Below are positions 4,943 through 13,655 of a DNA stretch of 20,366 bases, in pieces (position 1 is the stretch's first letter; the number at the start of each line of letters is the position of its first letter). Location of the stretch: positions 1 through 20,366 of IMG/VR virus record IMGVR_UViG_3300017510_000020, one strand, 5' to 3'. The stretch is from a virus. A program made the position numbers and the translations under genes. The notes below the pieces were generated by a model. It was not told the DNA's origin. It was given only the letters and a program-made list of their open reading frames with translations, and did not search any database.

Positions 4943-7877
4943 TCTCCAGCAGGTCGGAATTGAGTTTGTAACACAAGGTGAAAGGGAACTTGTTTCCGCC
5001 ATTGCCCGCGTAGACAAGTCTCAAAAGTCCCTGGAATCAACCTCGACCTCTCTGGAAAAGGCGGTTAGGCGAGGTATCGCCACCGAAGAGCAGGCCATTT
5101 CCGCCTTCATGGCGGTCTCCAAGTCCGCAGTGAGCTACCAAGACGTGCTCAAGGGGCTTGAGCAAGATGCCAAAATGCTGGCACAGGCGAACCAGGCCAA
5201 TGTCAATTCCACTCTTGAAGTAGACAGGGCACATAAGTCTGCGCGCGAAAGCGCAAAAGCGTTTGGCAGCGTCATCAAGGCGATGGATCAAGACGCCAAG
5301 ATGCTGGCAGATGCCAATCAGGATAACATCAACTCGATCCTTGGAGTAGACAGAGCGCACAAGTCTGCTCGGGCGAGCGCCAATGCGATGAAGCAGGCGC
5401 TAGACGAACAAGAACGCGCTTCCAAGCAGTCTGCGGCAGCAAACCAAGAAGCCATCAACAGCCTCTTTGGCATCGGTCGTGCCTCCAAGTCCGCAGAGCA
5501 AAGCGCAAAGGCGTTTGGCGACATCTTCAAGGCGATGGATCAGGACGCCAAGATGGCCGATCAGGCCATGCAGGAATACAACAACGCCTTGCTCGGGGTA
5601 AACAGGGCGCACAAGTCTGCGCGCGAAAGCGCAAACGCCATGAAGGAGGCGTTCGAGGCACAAGAGCGGGAAGCGAAACAACTGGCTATCGCCCAAGACC
5701 AAGTTTCCGCAAGCTCAAGGGAGGCTGCCGCTGCGTCGGAGGCATTGCAGCGTGAAAAAGACCAACTCCGCACCAAATACGACTCGGTTTTCCGCGCCTC
5801 ACAGCTTTACGAGAAGAGCCTTAATGAACTGGACCGTGCGCTCGAAATTGGGGCTGTTAGTGCTACGCAGCATCGCATTGAGTTGGACAAGCTAAACGCC
5901 GAGTATCAGCAGTTCACCAGCGGAGCCAAAATCGCCGCAAGTGCGGCCAATCGTTTCGCGCAACAGGATCAACGCATGCGCGGCGGGCTGAACAACACCA
6001 ATGTGCTCCTACAGCAAGCCGGTTTTCAGGTTGGTGACTTTGCCGTTCAGGTGCAATCCGGTACCAACGTGCTCGTGGCCTTCGGTCAACAGGCGACACA
6101 GATCGTCGGCACAGTGGCCGCGCTCGCCAAGACCACACGCATGATCACCATATTCTCCGGTCTCGGCATCGTTATCCCGATCATCACGGCGATTGGTCAG
6201 GCGTTTATGCGGACTAGACAAGAGGCAGATGAGGCATCTTCAAGCGTAGAGACTTTTGAAAGCAAGCTTGAGTCTGCTCGTAGGACCGTTCAGGGTATGG
6301 CGGATGACCTTGAATTGATTAGACGCGGTTTCAAAGATTCTTTTGAGCTTACTCTTGTTGATGCTGTTGAAGTTGCAGAAGGTAAACTTGAAGATGCTCA
6401 GAAAGAGTATCGAGAACTAATCAGGATCGCAGAAGAAGAGATTGCTGCTTCCAGTCTTTCTGGCGCTATGCAACCAGAAGACATTGTTGGTACAGAAAGA
6501 CTTGAGAACGCCAAAGAAGCAGTGTCACTTGCGAGAATTGAATTAGAGTCTGCAAGAGAACTGCAAAGACAGCAGAAAGAACAAGAACGCCGTGAATCTG
6601 TGATTAACCAACTCCACGAGATTAGGCAAGAGAGAGCTCAACAGCAGCTAGAAGCTAGGCAAGAATATAACGAAAGGCTTGATCGAACTGCTGGTATAAT
6701 GCAGACAATACAGAGGGATACTGAAACTCTTGACAGTAACTTTATCAGTCTTGCAGGTAACGTAACTTCGTCGGGGCTTGAAGCTATTAAGTTGGCACAA
6801 GCCCTTGCGGACAGTGAGGTATCGGCTAGCGATCTGACTGACTTGGACCTTGAGCGGGGAATATCCGACGCTGCGGCAGAAGCCCTATTGCTGGCTAAAA
6901 GACTTAATGTCTCCTTTAACGCTGCTAAAAATATGGTCGATCTTAGCAGGAAATCTACCGCCGAAATTATGTATGGTGCAGGTATGATCCCCGGAACTCC
7001 GGGGGGTAATATTCCCGGCGGTGCAAACTCTAGCCGAGACCTAAATATATTCAGTGGTAACGTCCCCGAAACCCTCCTTGGCGGTGGCTCAGATACCGAG
7101 GCTAGCGGAGGCGGCGGTGGTGGCACCACGGAAAAGCAACAAGACTACCTGCGTCAACTTCAGCGGGAGGCGGAACTCAAACTCCGCATGATCGGCCTGT
7201 CCGAACAGGAGCAGCGTCGTCTTGAGATCGTGAACGAACTCAAGCAAAAAGGTCTGCCGATTGAAGAGAAGCGCATTGAGCAAGTGCTTCGAACTGAGCA
7301 GGCGCTCCGTCGAGCACAACAAGCCGAGAAGCGCCGTGAAGACATAATGAACACTGTCTCAAGCAACATCGAATCCGCACTCATGTCCGTCGTTGATGGC
7401 ACAAAGTCCGTCGAGGATGCCTTCCGTGGAATGCTGCGGAACATCATCCTCGAAATCTACAAACAGCAAGTGGCGCAGCCGTTCGCGCAGCAGGCGGGCA
7501 ACTTCATCACAAGCCTGCTCTCAGCCAACGGCAACGTGTTCAACAACGGCTCTCACGTGCAAGCCTACGCCAACGGCGGTGTGGTGGGTGGTCCCACCTA
7601 CTTCCCGATGCGTAATGGTAGCACGGGGCTTATGGGTGAAGCCGGACCTGAAGCCATCATGCCTCTCAAGCGCACCAAGGGCGGTAAGCTCGGTGTCGTC
7701 GCTGAGGGTGGCGGGGGAGATATCAACCAAACCCTCGTCTTCAACATCTCTGCCAACGGTGACGAGAGCGTCAAACGCATCGTGCGTGACGAGGCACCGC
7801 GCATCGCAGAGCAAGCCAAGTCTGCCGTGGTTGATGCCAAGCGGCGCGGCGGCAGCTACGGGAGGGCTTTCCGCTAA
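4935..7877 (+). CDS. Tail tape measure protein
   Basis: A 980-residue protein begun at ATG 4935 (MANLQQVGIEF); GTG 4932 is in frame but adds nothing supported. Residues about 75-255 are long charged helices with a 42-residue repeat. A hydrophobic segment near residues 385-430 (VAFGQQATQIVGTVAALA, then IFSGLGIVIPIITAIGQAF) may insert into the host membrane at DNA entry. Residues 430-700 are helical and encoded by AT-richer DNA. The C-terminal region has a glycine linker, coiled coils, and the lambda-type tape measure signature GGPTYFPMRNG-STGLMGEAGPEAIMPL near residues 884-910. It sets tail length; at about 0.15 nm per residue the tail would be near 145 nm, a rule-of-thumb figure. The stop overlaps the next start as TAATG. 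Confidence 0.92.
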   Translation: MANLQQVGIEFVTQGERELVSAIARVDKSQKSLESTSTSLEKAVRRGIATEEQAISAFMAVSKSAVSYQDVLKGLEQDAKMLAQANQANVNSTLEVDRAHKSARESAKAFGSVIKAMDQDAKMLADANQDNINSILGVDRAHKSARASANAMKQALDEQERASKQSAAANQEAINSLFGIGRASKSAEQSAKAFGDIFKAMDQDAKMADQAMQEYNNALLGVNRAHKSARESANAMKEAFEAQEREAKQLAIAQDQVSASSREAAAASEALQREKDQLRTKYDSVFRASQLYEKSLNELDRALEIGAVSATQHRIELDKLNAEYQQFTSGAKIAASAANRFAQQDQRMRGGLNNTNVLLQQAGFQVGDFAVQVQSGTNVLVAFGQQATQIVGTVAALAKTTRMITIFSGLGIVIPIITAIGQAFMRTRQEADEASSSVETFESKLESARRTVQGMADDLELIRRGFKDSFELTLVDAVEVAEGKLEDAQKEYRELIRIAEEEIAASSLSGAMQPEDIVGTERLENAKEAVSLARIELESARELQRQQKEQERRESVINQLHEIRQERAQQQLEARQEYNERLDRTAGIMQTIQRDTETLDSNFISLAGNVTSSGLEAIKLAQALADSEVSASDLTDLDLERGISDAAAEALLLAKRLNVSFNAAKNMVDLSRKSTAEIMYGAGMIPGTPGGNIPGGANSSRDLNIFSGNVPETLLGGGSDTEASGGGGGGTTEKQQDYLRQLQREAELKLRMIGLSEQEQRRLEIVNELKQKGLPIEEKRIEQVLRTEQALRRAQQAEKRREDIMNTVSSNIESALMSVVDGTKSVEDAFRGMLRNIILEIYKQQVAQPFAQQAGNFITSLLSANGNVFNNGSHVQAYANGGVVGGPTYFPMRNGSTGLMGEAGPEAIMPLKRTKGGKLGVVAEGGGGDINQTLVFNISANGDESVKRIVRDEAPRIAEQAKSAVVDAKRRGGSYGRAFR
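5160..5690 (+). repeat. 126-bp in-frame repeats in the tape measure gene
   Basis: The codon for Arg in RAHKSARESA or its variants lies at 5226, 5352, 5478 and 5604, exactly 126 bases (42 residues) apart. Units alternate: copies 1 and 3 continue with SAKAFG-IKAMDQDAKM, and copies 2 and 4 with SANAMK followed by Q/E-rich helix. This implies an older 84-residue duplication of a two-unit block. The 42-residue period fits six heptads of coiled coil. Confidence 0.9.
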
Positions 7878-8461
7878 TGGCTATCATCTACCCACTGGAC
7901 CTGCCGACAACCATCGGCTTTGCTGAGATCGAGCTTCGAGCGCGGAACGCTGTTGCCATCAGCCAGTCGCCGTTCACCTTCGCTACGCAGACGCACTCCT
8001 ATCCAGGGCAGATGTGGGCTGCGAGCGTCAGCATTCCGCCGGTGCGCCGTGACTTGGCCGAACCTTGGATCGCCTTCCTCCTCGCGCTTCGAGGGCCGAA
8101 GGGCACCTTCCTCTTGGGCGATCCCAACTGCCCAGAGCCACGAGGAACGGCCACGAGTGCGACGATCAGCGGCGCGACGGGTGACAGTAGTGTGTCTGTG
8201 ACCATGACCGGATCGCTATTGGCCGGGGACTACATCCAACTCGGTTCTGGCTCTGACGCTACGCTCCACAAGGTGTTGCAAGATCAGACGGGCGACGGTA
8301 CGCTTGATATTTGGCCTGCCTTGCGTAAAGCCCGTGCCTCTGAGTCTGCAACCTTGAACAATGCTCGTGGTGTCTTCCGCCTCTCTGGACAAGAGCAGTC
8401 GTGGTCGATTAACAGTTCCAGTACCTACGGTATCTCGTTTGAAGCGATGGAGGTCGTATGA
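7877..8461 (+). CDS. Distal tail / minor tail protein
   Basis: A 194-residue protein that starts MAIIYPLDLPTTIGFAEIEL and contains AISQSPFTFATQTHSYPGQM and RRDLAEPWIAFLLALRGPKG-TFLLGDP. This pattern recurs in minor tail proteins immediately after the tape measure in phages and prophages of Alphaproteobacteria. By position it is the likely Dit-like protein that ends the tube and joins it to the hub, but the family match is by recalled pattern and the Dit role is inferred. The C-terminal part is beta-rich with a SWSINSSSTYGISFEAMEVV ending. It starts in a TAATG junction with the tape measure and overlaps the next gene by four bases (ATGA). Confidence 0.7.
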   Translation: MAIIYPLDLPTTIGFAEIELRARNAVAISQSPFTFATQTHSYPGQMWAASVSIPPVRRDLAEPWIAFLLALRGPKGTFLLGDPNCPEPRGTATSATISGATGDSSVSVTMTGSLLAGDYIQLGSGSDATLHKVLQDQTGDGTLDIWPALRKARASESATLNNARGVFRLSGQEQSWSINSSSTYGISFEAMEVV

Positions 8462-9009
8462 GCCGCACAGTCCCCGGCGCAATCCTCACGGCCTTGGCCC
8501 AAGGCGATGTCGAGCAGTTTCTTGCCGTCGAGATGTTGCTCGATAGCGCACCCGTTCGACTGTGGACAGGCTACGGCGACCGGACCATTGACGGCAATAC
8601 CTTCACGGGTGCGGGCGAGTTACTCAACATCCAAGGTCTCGAAGAGGTCGCAGACCTGTCTGCCAAGGCCATTACCATCAGCCTGAGCGGCGCGACCGCC
8701 GAGCTGGTCTCTCTCGCGCTTCAAGAGCCGTATCAGCGGCGAAAGTGCCGTGTGCTTTATGGCGTGACAAGTGTCAGCGATTACGTCGAGGTGTTCAGCG
8801 GAAAGCTAAACACGATGACCATCGAGGATGCCCCGGACAGCGGAACCATTTCTGTTCTGGTGGACAGCAAGCTGGTTGAACTGGACCGTGCGAGCAACCG
8901 CCGATACACGAGTGAGAGCCACAAGACCCGACACCCCGGAGATACATTCTTCGATTACGTCGCCGGTCTGCAAGACGCGGAGATCGTATGGGGCCGCAAG
9001 AACGCCTGA
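8458..9009 (+). CDS. Tail hub / minor tail protein (lambda gpL or GTA gp13-like position)
   Basis: A 183-residue protein with a beta-rich layout. Near the N-terminus it has AVEMLLDSAPVRLWTGYGD, then GNTFTGAGELLNI, and it ends RRYTSESHKTRHPGDTFFDY-VAGLQDAEIVWGR. The closing pattern of a Tyr-Thr start, a pro-gly-asp turn, then F-YVAGLQ-EI-WG is typical of hub proteins one gene before the tail peptidase in alphaproteobacterial phages. It probably forms part of the baseplate hub that links the distal tail protein to the tip. The final 22 bases overlap the peptidase gene in another frame. I am confident it is a tail-tip structural protein and less certain of the exact lambda counterpart. Confidence 0.7.
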   Translation: MSRTVPGAILTALAQGDVEQFLAVEMLLDSAPVRLWTGYGDRTIDGNTFTGAGELLNIQGLEEVADLSAKAITISLSGATAELVSLALQEPYQRRKCRVLYGVTSVSDYVEVFSGKLNTMTIEDAPDSGTISVLVDSKLVELDRASNRRYTSESHKTRHPGDTFFDYVAGLQDAEIVWGRKNA

Positions 9010-9407
9010 ACGAATACATCAAGGAGGTCAAGGACACCCCATTCGAGTGGGGTGTTCACGACTGCCTGACGTTCACCAACGAGGCTTGGCGGCGTATGCA
9101 CGGTCACGGTTGGGCAGACGACTGGCTTGGTCGCTATATGATCGAGCACCCCTACGGCATCAGGGCGATGCGACCAGAGCAACTACGCTCAGAGTTCGGC
9201 TACTTCTCCTTCGCGGAGGCTGTTGACCAAAGGCTCACACGCATCAAGCATGTTCCGCCACGGGGTGCATTGGTGGCAACCAAGAAGGCAGAGCGTTGGG
9301 CTATCGGCCATGCGCTCGGTATCTGCAACGGCATCAAGTGCGCGTTTCTTTCTCACAACGGTGTGGTATACTTACCCGTAGATGATGTAGACAAGGCTTG
9401 GGTATGA
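8988..9407 (+). CDS. Tail-tip NlpC/P60-like peptidase (DUF6950-type)
   Basis: A 139-residue protein whose signature is FEWGVHDCLTFTNEAW at residues 19-34, placing the candidate nucleophile at Cys26 in a W-G-x-H-D-C context. The C-terminal half has IGHALGICNGIKCAFLSHNG-VVYLPVDDVDKAW, the usual ending of this phage family. The family is distantly related to NlpC/P60 peptidases, and in gene transfer agents and siphoviruses a peptidase holds this slot, where it is thought to cut peptidoglycan at DNA entry. ATG 8988 lies 22 bases inside the previous gene with GGAG five bases upstream. The catalytic His/acid residues cannot be assigned by eye, so activity is inferred. Confidence 0.75.
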   Translation: MGPQERLNEYIKEVKDTPFEWGVHDCLTFTNEAWRRMHGHGWADDWLGRYMIEHPYGIRAMRPEQLRSEFGYFSFAEAVDQRLTRIKHVPPRGALVATKKAERWAIGHALGICNGIKCAFLSHNGVVYLPVDDVDKAWV

Positions 9408-12400
9408 AAAGCGGTCTCCCATACAACGTAATGCGTCACCGCGACTGGGACTTTGCGCCTCGTGAACCGGTGACAACATCTGTCGCGCTGGCGATCTTCG
9501 GCGGGGGTGTGGCGACCGCAGGTCAGCTTGCTGTTGCATCTTTTCTCGTCAATCTCGCCGTCACTGCCGTCACGTCTTGGGCTATCAACGCCCTAACCCC
9601 GAAGCCTGATTTCAGTTCCGCCGACTCTGGCGGCATCATGGTCAACGCCCGTGAGGCTGCTGCACCTCAAGATTTCCTCTACGGCCAAGTTCGCAAAGGC
9701 GGGATCGTAACCTACTACGAGTCCACGGGCGACAAGAACAAGTTCCTGCACCAGATCATCGCACTCGCCGGTCACGAGGTCGAAGAGGTCGGTGACATCT
9801 ACATCAATGATGAGCCAGTTACGGTTGATAGCGATGGTTTCGTAACCGGAGACAAGTGGAAGTCAAAAATCCGCGTTCAGAAGTTCGACGGAACGCAGAC
9901 ATCCGCACCCGCCGATCTTCTTTCAGAGTCCAATCAGATCGGCGCCAATTTCGTAGGTAACGGCATTGCCTACCTCTATGTGCGCTACGAGTTCGACCGA
10001 GACGTGTTCCCTAACGGCGTGCCGCTCATCACCGCTGTGGTCAAGGGGAAAAAGGTTTTCGATCCTCGAACGGGCGTCACAGCCTACAGCAACAACGCTG
10101 CACTCTGTCTGCGCGACTACATCGTGTCCGAATATGGGCTTGATGATGACGACATCGATGATCTGGTCTTTTCTTCCGCCGCGAACGTCTGCGACGAGGC
10201 CGTGAGCCTGAGTGGCGGTGGCATCGAGCCGCGCTACACCATGAACGGTATCATCAAAGCCAACACCAACCACGGCGACGTGCTCAACCGCATGGTCACG
10301 ACCTGTGCGGGAACCCTGTTTTGGGGTGCGGGAAACTGGAAGCTGACAGCCGGTGCCTACAGCGCAGCCAGCAAGACGCTGACCCTGGACGATCTGCGCG
10401 GGCCGATAAGCCTCAACACCAGAACCAACCTGCGCGACCAGTTCAACGTCGTCCAAGGCACCTTCAACGACGCCGATCAGCGGTGGATCACGGTAGACTA
10501 TCCGCCGATCAGGAGTGCGGCATTCATCGCCCAAGACAATGATGTTGAGCAGCCGCTTGATTTCGAGTTACCGCTCACCACCAGTTCCGCAACGGCCCAA
10601 CGCCTTGCCAAGTTGACGTTGCTTCGAGGGCGCGAGCAGATGTCCCTGAGCGCGGACTTCGGGCTTAATGCCTTCGACGTTGAGGTTGGCGAGATCATCG
10701 CGCTCGACATCGACCGCTACGGCTGGAGCAACAAGGAGTTCGAGGTCACGGGTTGGAGGTTTGGGCCGAGCGATGAGGGTGATACTCGCGTAACGCTTAC
10801 CCTCAGAGAGACGAGCGAAGCGGCGTTCGATTGGAACGCCGAAGAAGAAGACATCATTGGAAATGACAGCAATCTTCCTAGTTTTGCTGACGGCCTTGAA
10901 ATTTTCGGCTTGACCGTTTCGGGTGGTGGTCGCACTCAAGGTGATGGCACTTTCGTCAATTCGGCCATTGTGTCTTGGACAGCCGTTAGCAACTCCTTCA
11001 TTGAAAGCTATGAAGTCCAGTGGAAGCCTGTCGCGGATAGCTCGTATTCTTCGGCCTTCACGACCGACAATACGCTTGAAGTGTCCCCTCTCGTAGATGG
11101 GGTGGAGTACATCTTCAGGGTCAGAGCCATCTCCGTCCTTGGTAACCGAGGCCCCTTTAGTACAATCACGTTTACTGGAGGCGGTGACGAGACAGCACCA
11201 GGTCTTCCTACTGACATTACAGCGGAAGGTGGGTTCAAGTATATCACTGTCAAATGGACTAACCCCGCCGACACGGACTTGAATTTCGTAGAGGTGTGGG
11301 AGAATACTTCTAACAGCGTGTCTGGCGCAACCGAGGTGGGGATCGCCTCAAGCAACCAGTTTACTCGCACCGGCTTGGGTCTGAATGAGACCCGTTACTA
11401 CTTCCTGCGCTCTGTTGACTACAGCGGCAACCAGTCTGCATTTACCGCAGGAGTGTCTGCCACGACAACCTTTGTAGATGATGCTGACTTTGAGAACGGC
11501 ATTAGGTCACTGTTTGAAGAGCAAGGTCTTTACCCTATTGAGGATGTAGATAGCCTGCCTCCGTCTGGTATCCTTAATCGTAAGGTGTTCAATCGTGCTG
11601 ACGGTAAGCTCTATGAGTGGAATGGTTCTTCTTGGGTTCTTGTAGTTTCTGCTGTTGAGGCTCCAGACATCTCCGGTGAGTTACAAACAAACCAGATTGC
11701 TTTGGACGCAGTAACCAGCGATTTGATAGCCAACGATGCTGTTCAATCTGAGAACATAGCAAACCTTGCAGTTAATGAAGCCAAGATTTCTGATAGTGCT
11801 ATCACAACCACTAAGATAGCTAATGCTGCTGTTGAGGAAGGTAAACTTGCGTTAAGTGCTGTAACTGCTGATAAGATTGCCAACCTCGCAGTTAATGAAG
11901 CTAAGATTGCTAATAGTGCTATCACAACAACTAAGATAGCTAATGCTGCTGTTGAGTCAGGGAATCTTGCCAACGATGCCGCAACAGAAGCTAAGATTGC
12001 AACTAGCGCAATTACTGAAACCAAGATTGCCTCAGGTGCGATAACAACACCAAAAATTTCTGCCGGGGCAGTAACGGCTACTGAGATAGCTGCTGGATCA
12101 ATTACTACAAGTAAAATAGATGCTGGCGCAGTAACTGCAAGTGAAATAGCTGCTGGCACTATCACCTCTAATGAGATAGCTACTAATAGTATTACTGCTG
12201 GGAACATTGCTGCTGGGGCTATCACGGCCAGTGAGTTAAGTACAAATTCGGTTACTGCTATAAAGATAGCTTCCGATTCAATCACTACTGGTAAAATTGC
12301 TGCTGGTGCAGTTACTGCTGGTGAAATAGCTGCTGGCAGCATAACCTCTAATGAGATAGCCACTAACACCATCACTTCTGGCGAAATAGCTTCTGGTGCT

Positions 12401-13201
12401 ATCACTACAAATGAGCTTGCGGCAGGGTCTGTTACCGCCACAGAGATAGCTTCTGAAAGTATTATTTCATCAAAGATAGCCGCTGGTGCAGTAACTGCTA
12501 CAGAGATAGCTGCTGGCAGTATCACCTCTAATGAGATTGCCTCTGATACAATTACCGCAAATAACATTGCAACTGAGACGATCACGGCTGACGAGATTTC
12601 TGGTAACACGATCACTGGTGATAAGATTGTAGCCAATACTATTACGGGTGGTCTCCTTGCTACTTCTGGTATTATAACTAACTCGGCTCAGATTAACGAT
12701 GCACTGATTACTAATGCTAAGATCGAGAACGGGGCGATAACCAACGCCAAGATCGACAACGCCGCGATCACCAGCGCCAAGATCGACGATCTAGCCGTCG
12801 AGACGATCAAAGTGGCTGACCGGGCTATTACGTCTCAAGTAGGAGTAGAGTCATCTGGTGGGTCAACCACAGGAAGCTCTTGGGTAACAGTTTCGTCGCT
12901 CAGTTTTTCGGCGAATGGAGGCGAAGAAGTGTTGCTCGGCGCGTCTTTTAATTGGGTGGCAGTAAGTTTTGAGTTTACTGAAACAGCCAGAGTTAGGTTG
13001 GTATTTAACGGGTCCACGGTTAGGAGCGCCTCTGAAAGTCTAAAAGACGAAAGTAAAGGTTACAAACCCGCTTTTATTTCCTCGAAAACTGCAAGTTTTG
13101 GAACCAACTCGCTTTATATACAAGTTAAGCTAGACAGACCCGATAAGGGGAGCTCTTCGGTCAGCGACGCAACTCTTTTCGTACTGATCGCTAAGAAATG
13201 A
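9404..13201 (+). CDS. Tail tip protein: J-like hub, FnIII-like domains, decapeptide fibre
   Basis: A 1265-residue protein from ATG 9404 (AAGG seven bases upstream; TTG 9398 is a poorer start). A hydrophobic N-terminal stretch (about 24-60) leads to the central hub (about 75-485) with QDFLYGQVRKGGIVTYYEST, HQIIALAGHEVEEVGDIYIN and a helix-strand core like lambda gpJ. Two fibronectin-III-like domains follow (about 490-590 and 595-690). After a linker containing FNRADGKLYEWNGSSWV come about 37 ten-residue repeats (768-1145) and a 120-residue beta-rich C-terminus that could bind a receptor. It probably closes the tail tip and determines host recognition. The fibre-coding DNA is AT-richer (37-47% in lines counted) than the hub region. 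The stop overlaps the next start. Confidence 0.85.
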   Translation: MKSGLPYNVMRHRDWDFAPREPVTTSVALAIFGGGVATAGQLAVASFLVNLAVTAVTSWAINALTPKPDFSSADSGGIMVNAREAAAPQDFLYGQVRKGGIVTYYESTGDKNKFLHQIIALAGHEVEEVGDIYINDEPVTVDSDGFVTGDKWKSKIRVQKFDGTQTSAPADLLSESNQIGANFVGNGIAYLYVRYEFDRDVFPNGVPLITAVVKGKKVFDPRTGVTAYSNNAALCLRDYIVSEYGLDDDDIDDLVFSSAANVCDEAVSLSGGGIEPRYTMNGIIKANTNHGDVLNRMVTTCAGTLFWGAGNWKLTAGAYSAASKTLTLDDLRGPISLNTRTNLRDQFNVVQGTFNDADQRWITVDYPPIRSAAFIAQDNDVEQPLDFELPLTTSSATAQRLAKLTLLRGREQMSLSADFGLNAFDVEVGEIIALDIDRYGWSNKEFEVTGWRFGPSDEGDTRVTLTLRETSEAAFDWNAEEEDIIGNDSNLPSFADGLEIFGLTVSGGGRTQGDGTFVNSAIVSWTAVSNSFIESYEVQWKPVADSSYSSAFTTDNTLEVSPLVDGVEYIFRVRAISVLGNRGPFSTITFTGGGDETAPGLPTDITAEGGFKYITVKWTNPADTDLNFVEVWENTSNSVSGATEVGIASSNQFTRTGLGLNETRYYFLRSVDYSGNQSAFTAGVSATTTFVDDADFENGIRSLFEEQGLYPIEDVDSLPPSGILNRKVFNRADGKLYEWNGSSWVLVVSAVEAPDISGELQTNQIALDAVTSDLIANDAVQSENIANLAVNEAKISDSAITTTKIANAAVEEGKLALSAVTADKIANLAVNEAKIANSAITTTKIANAAVESGNLANDAATEAKIATSAITETKIASGAITTPKISAGAVTATEIAAGSITTSKIDAGAVTASEIAAGTITSNEIATNSITAGNIAAGAITASELSTNSVTAIKIASDSITTGKIAAGAVTAGEIAAGSITSNEIATNTITSGEIASGAITTNELAAGSVTATEIASESIISSKIAAGAVTATEIAAGSITSNEIASDTITANNIATETITADEISGNTITGDKIVANTITGGLLATSGIITNSAQINDALITNAKIENGAITNAKIDNAAITSAKIDDLAVETIKVADRAITSQVGVESSGGSTTGSSWVTVSSLSFSANGGEEVLLGASFNWVAVSFEFTETARVRLVFNGSTVRSASESLKDESKGYKPAFISSKTASFGTNSLYIQVKLDRPDKGSSSVSDATLFVLIAKK
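11705..12840 (+). repeat. 30-bp decapeptide repeats nested in 180-bp and 120-bp blocks
   Basis: About 37 in-frame units follow a pattern like GAVTATEIAA or SITSNEIAT: small residue, A/S/T, I/V, T, two variable residues, K/E, I, A, small residue. Higher order is visible. Positions 12121, 12301 and 12481 start three related 180-bp blocks (GAVTA-EIAAG-ITSNEIA in each). Positions 11761 and 11881 start two related 120-bp blocks (LAVNEAKI then SAITTTKIANAAVE). Such short beta-strand repeats suit a trimeric beta-helical fibre, which is an inference. No spacers are present, so it is not a CRISPR array. Confidence 0.9.
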
Positions 13202-13620
13202 TGAACTACACCGTATATGACGCCAAAGGCGAAATCGTCTCCGTGATCCGCGCCAGCGATTGGGAGACGCTCGACCTGAACACGCCGCCGGGGTGCTCCC
13301 GTATCGAGGGGCGCTACCCGCCGCAGGAATACTACGTGAAGGACGGCGTGCCGAAGCCCTACCCCGAGAAGCCGAGCGACTTCTGCTCTTTCGACTTCGA
13401 GGCGGAAGTGTGGGTGGAGGATACGGACGCGGCCTTGGCTGCGGCGTGGAAAGAGCTGCGGGCCGAGAGAGACCGCCTCCTTTTCCAGTCGGACTGGACT
13501 CAAGTTCCTGACGCTCCGGTGGACAAAGAGGCTTGGGCCATCTACCGCCAAGCCTTGAGAGACCTCCCCGCCAACACGACCGACCCGCGCGATCCCCCTT
13601 GGCCCGAGCAGCCAAAATGA
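13198..13620 (+). CDS. Tail fibre assembly chaperone-like protein
   Basis: A 140-residue protein immediately after the tip fibre gene. The C-terminal 65 residues (RAERDRLLFQSDWTQVPDAP, VDKEAWAIYRQALRDLP, then PPWPEQP) match the phage tail assembly chaperone pattern in which R-LL--SDWTQ-PD-P-D--AW--YRQ-LRD-P is conserved. The N-terminal half (NYTVYDAKGEIVSVIRAS, and YYVKDGVPKPYP) resembles fibre-associated chaperone domains. Position right behind the fibre gene supports a role in folding or attaching that fibre. Two adjacent ATGs (13198 and 13201) are possible; the first overlaps the fibre stop as ATGA. The GC content returns to high here after the AT-rich fibre repeats. Confidence 0.8.
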   Translation: MMNYTVYDAKGEIVSVIRASDWETLDLNTPPGCSRIEGRYPPQEYYVKDGVPKPYPEKPSDFCSFDFEAEVWVEDTDAALAAAWKELRAERDRLLFQSDWTQVPDAPVDKEAWAIYRQALRDLPANTTDPRDPPWPEQPK

Positions 13621-13655
13621 TATACTGCGGAAAAACACTGTCAGGTGCTCGCACT

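Noticed and set aside
11743-12636. Minus-strand 297-residue Ala/Val/Ile-rich frame
   Set aside because: It is the complement of the decapeptide repeats; periodic hydrophobic sequence results from the plus-strand pattern, not a membrane protein.
11705-12840. CRISPR-like array
   Set aside because: Repeats are 30 bp, continuous, in frame and without unique spacers; they encode a fibre.
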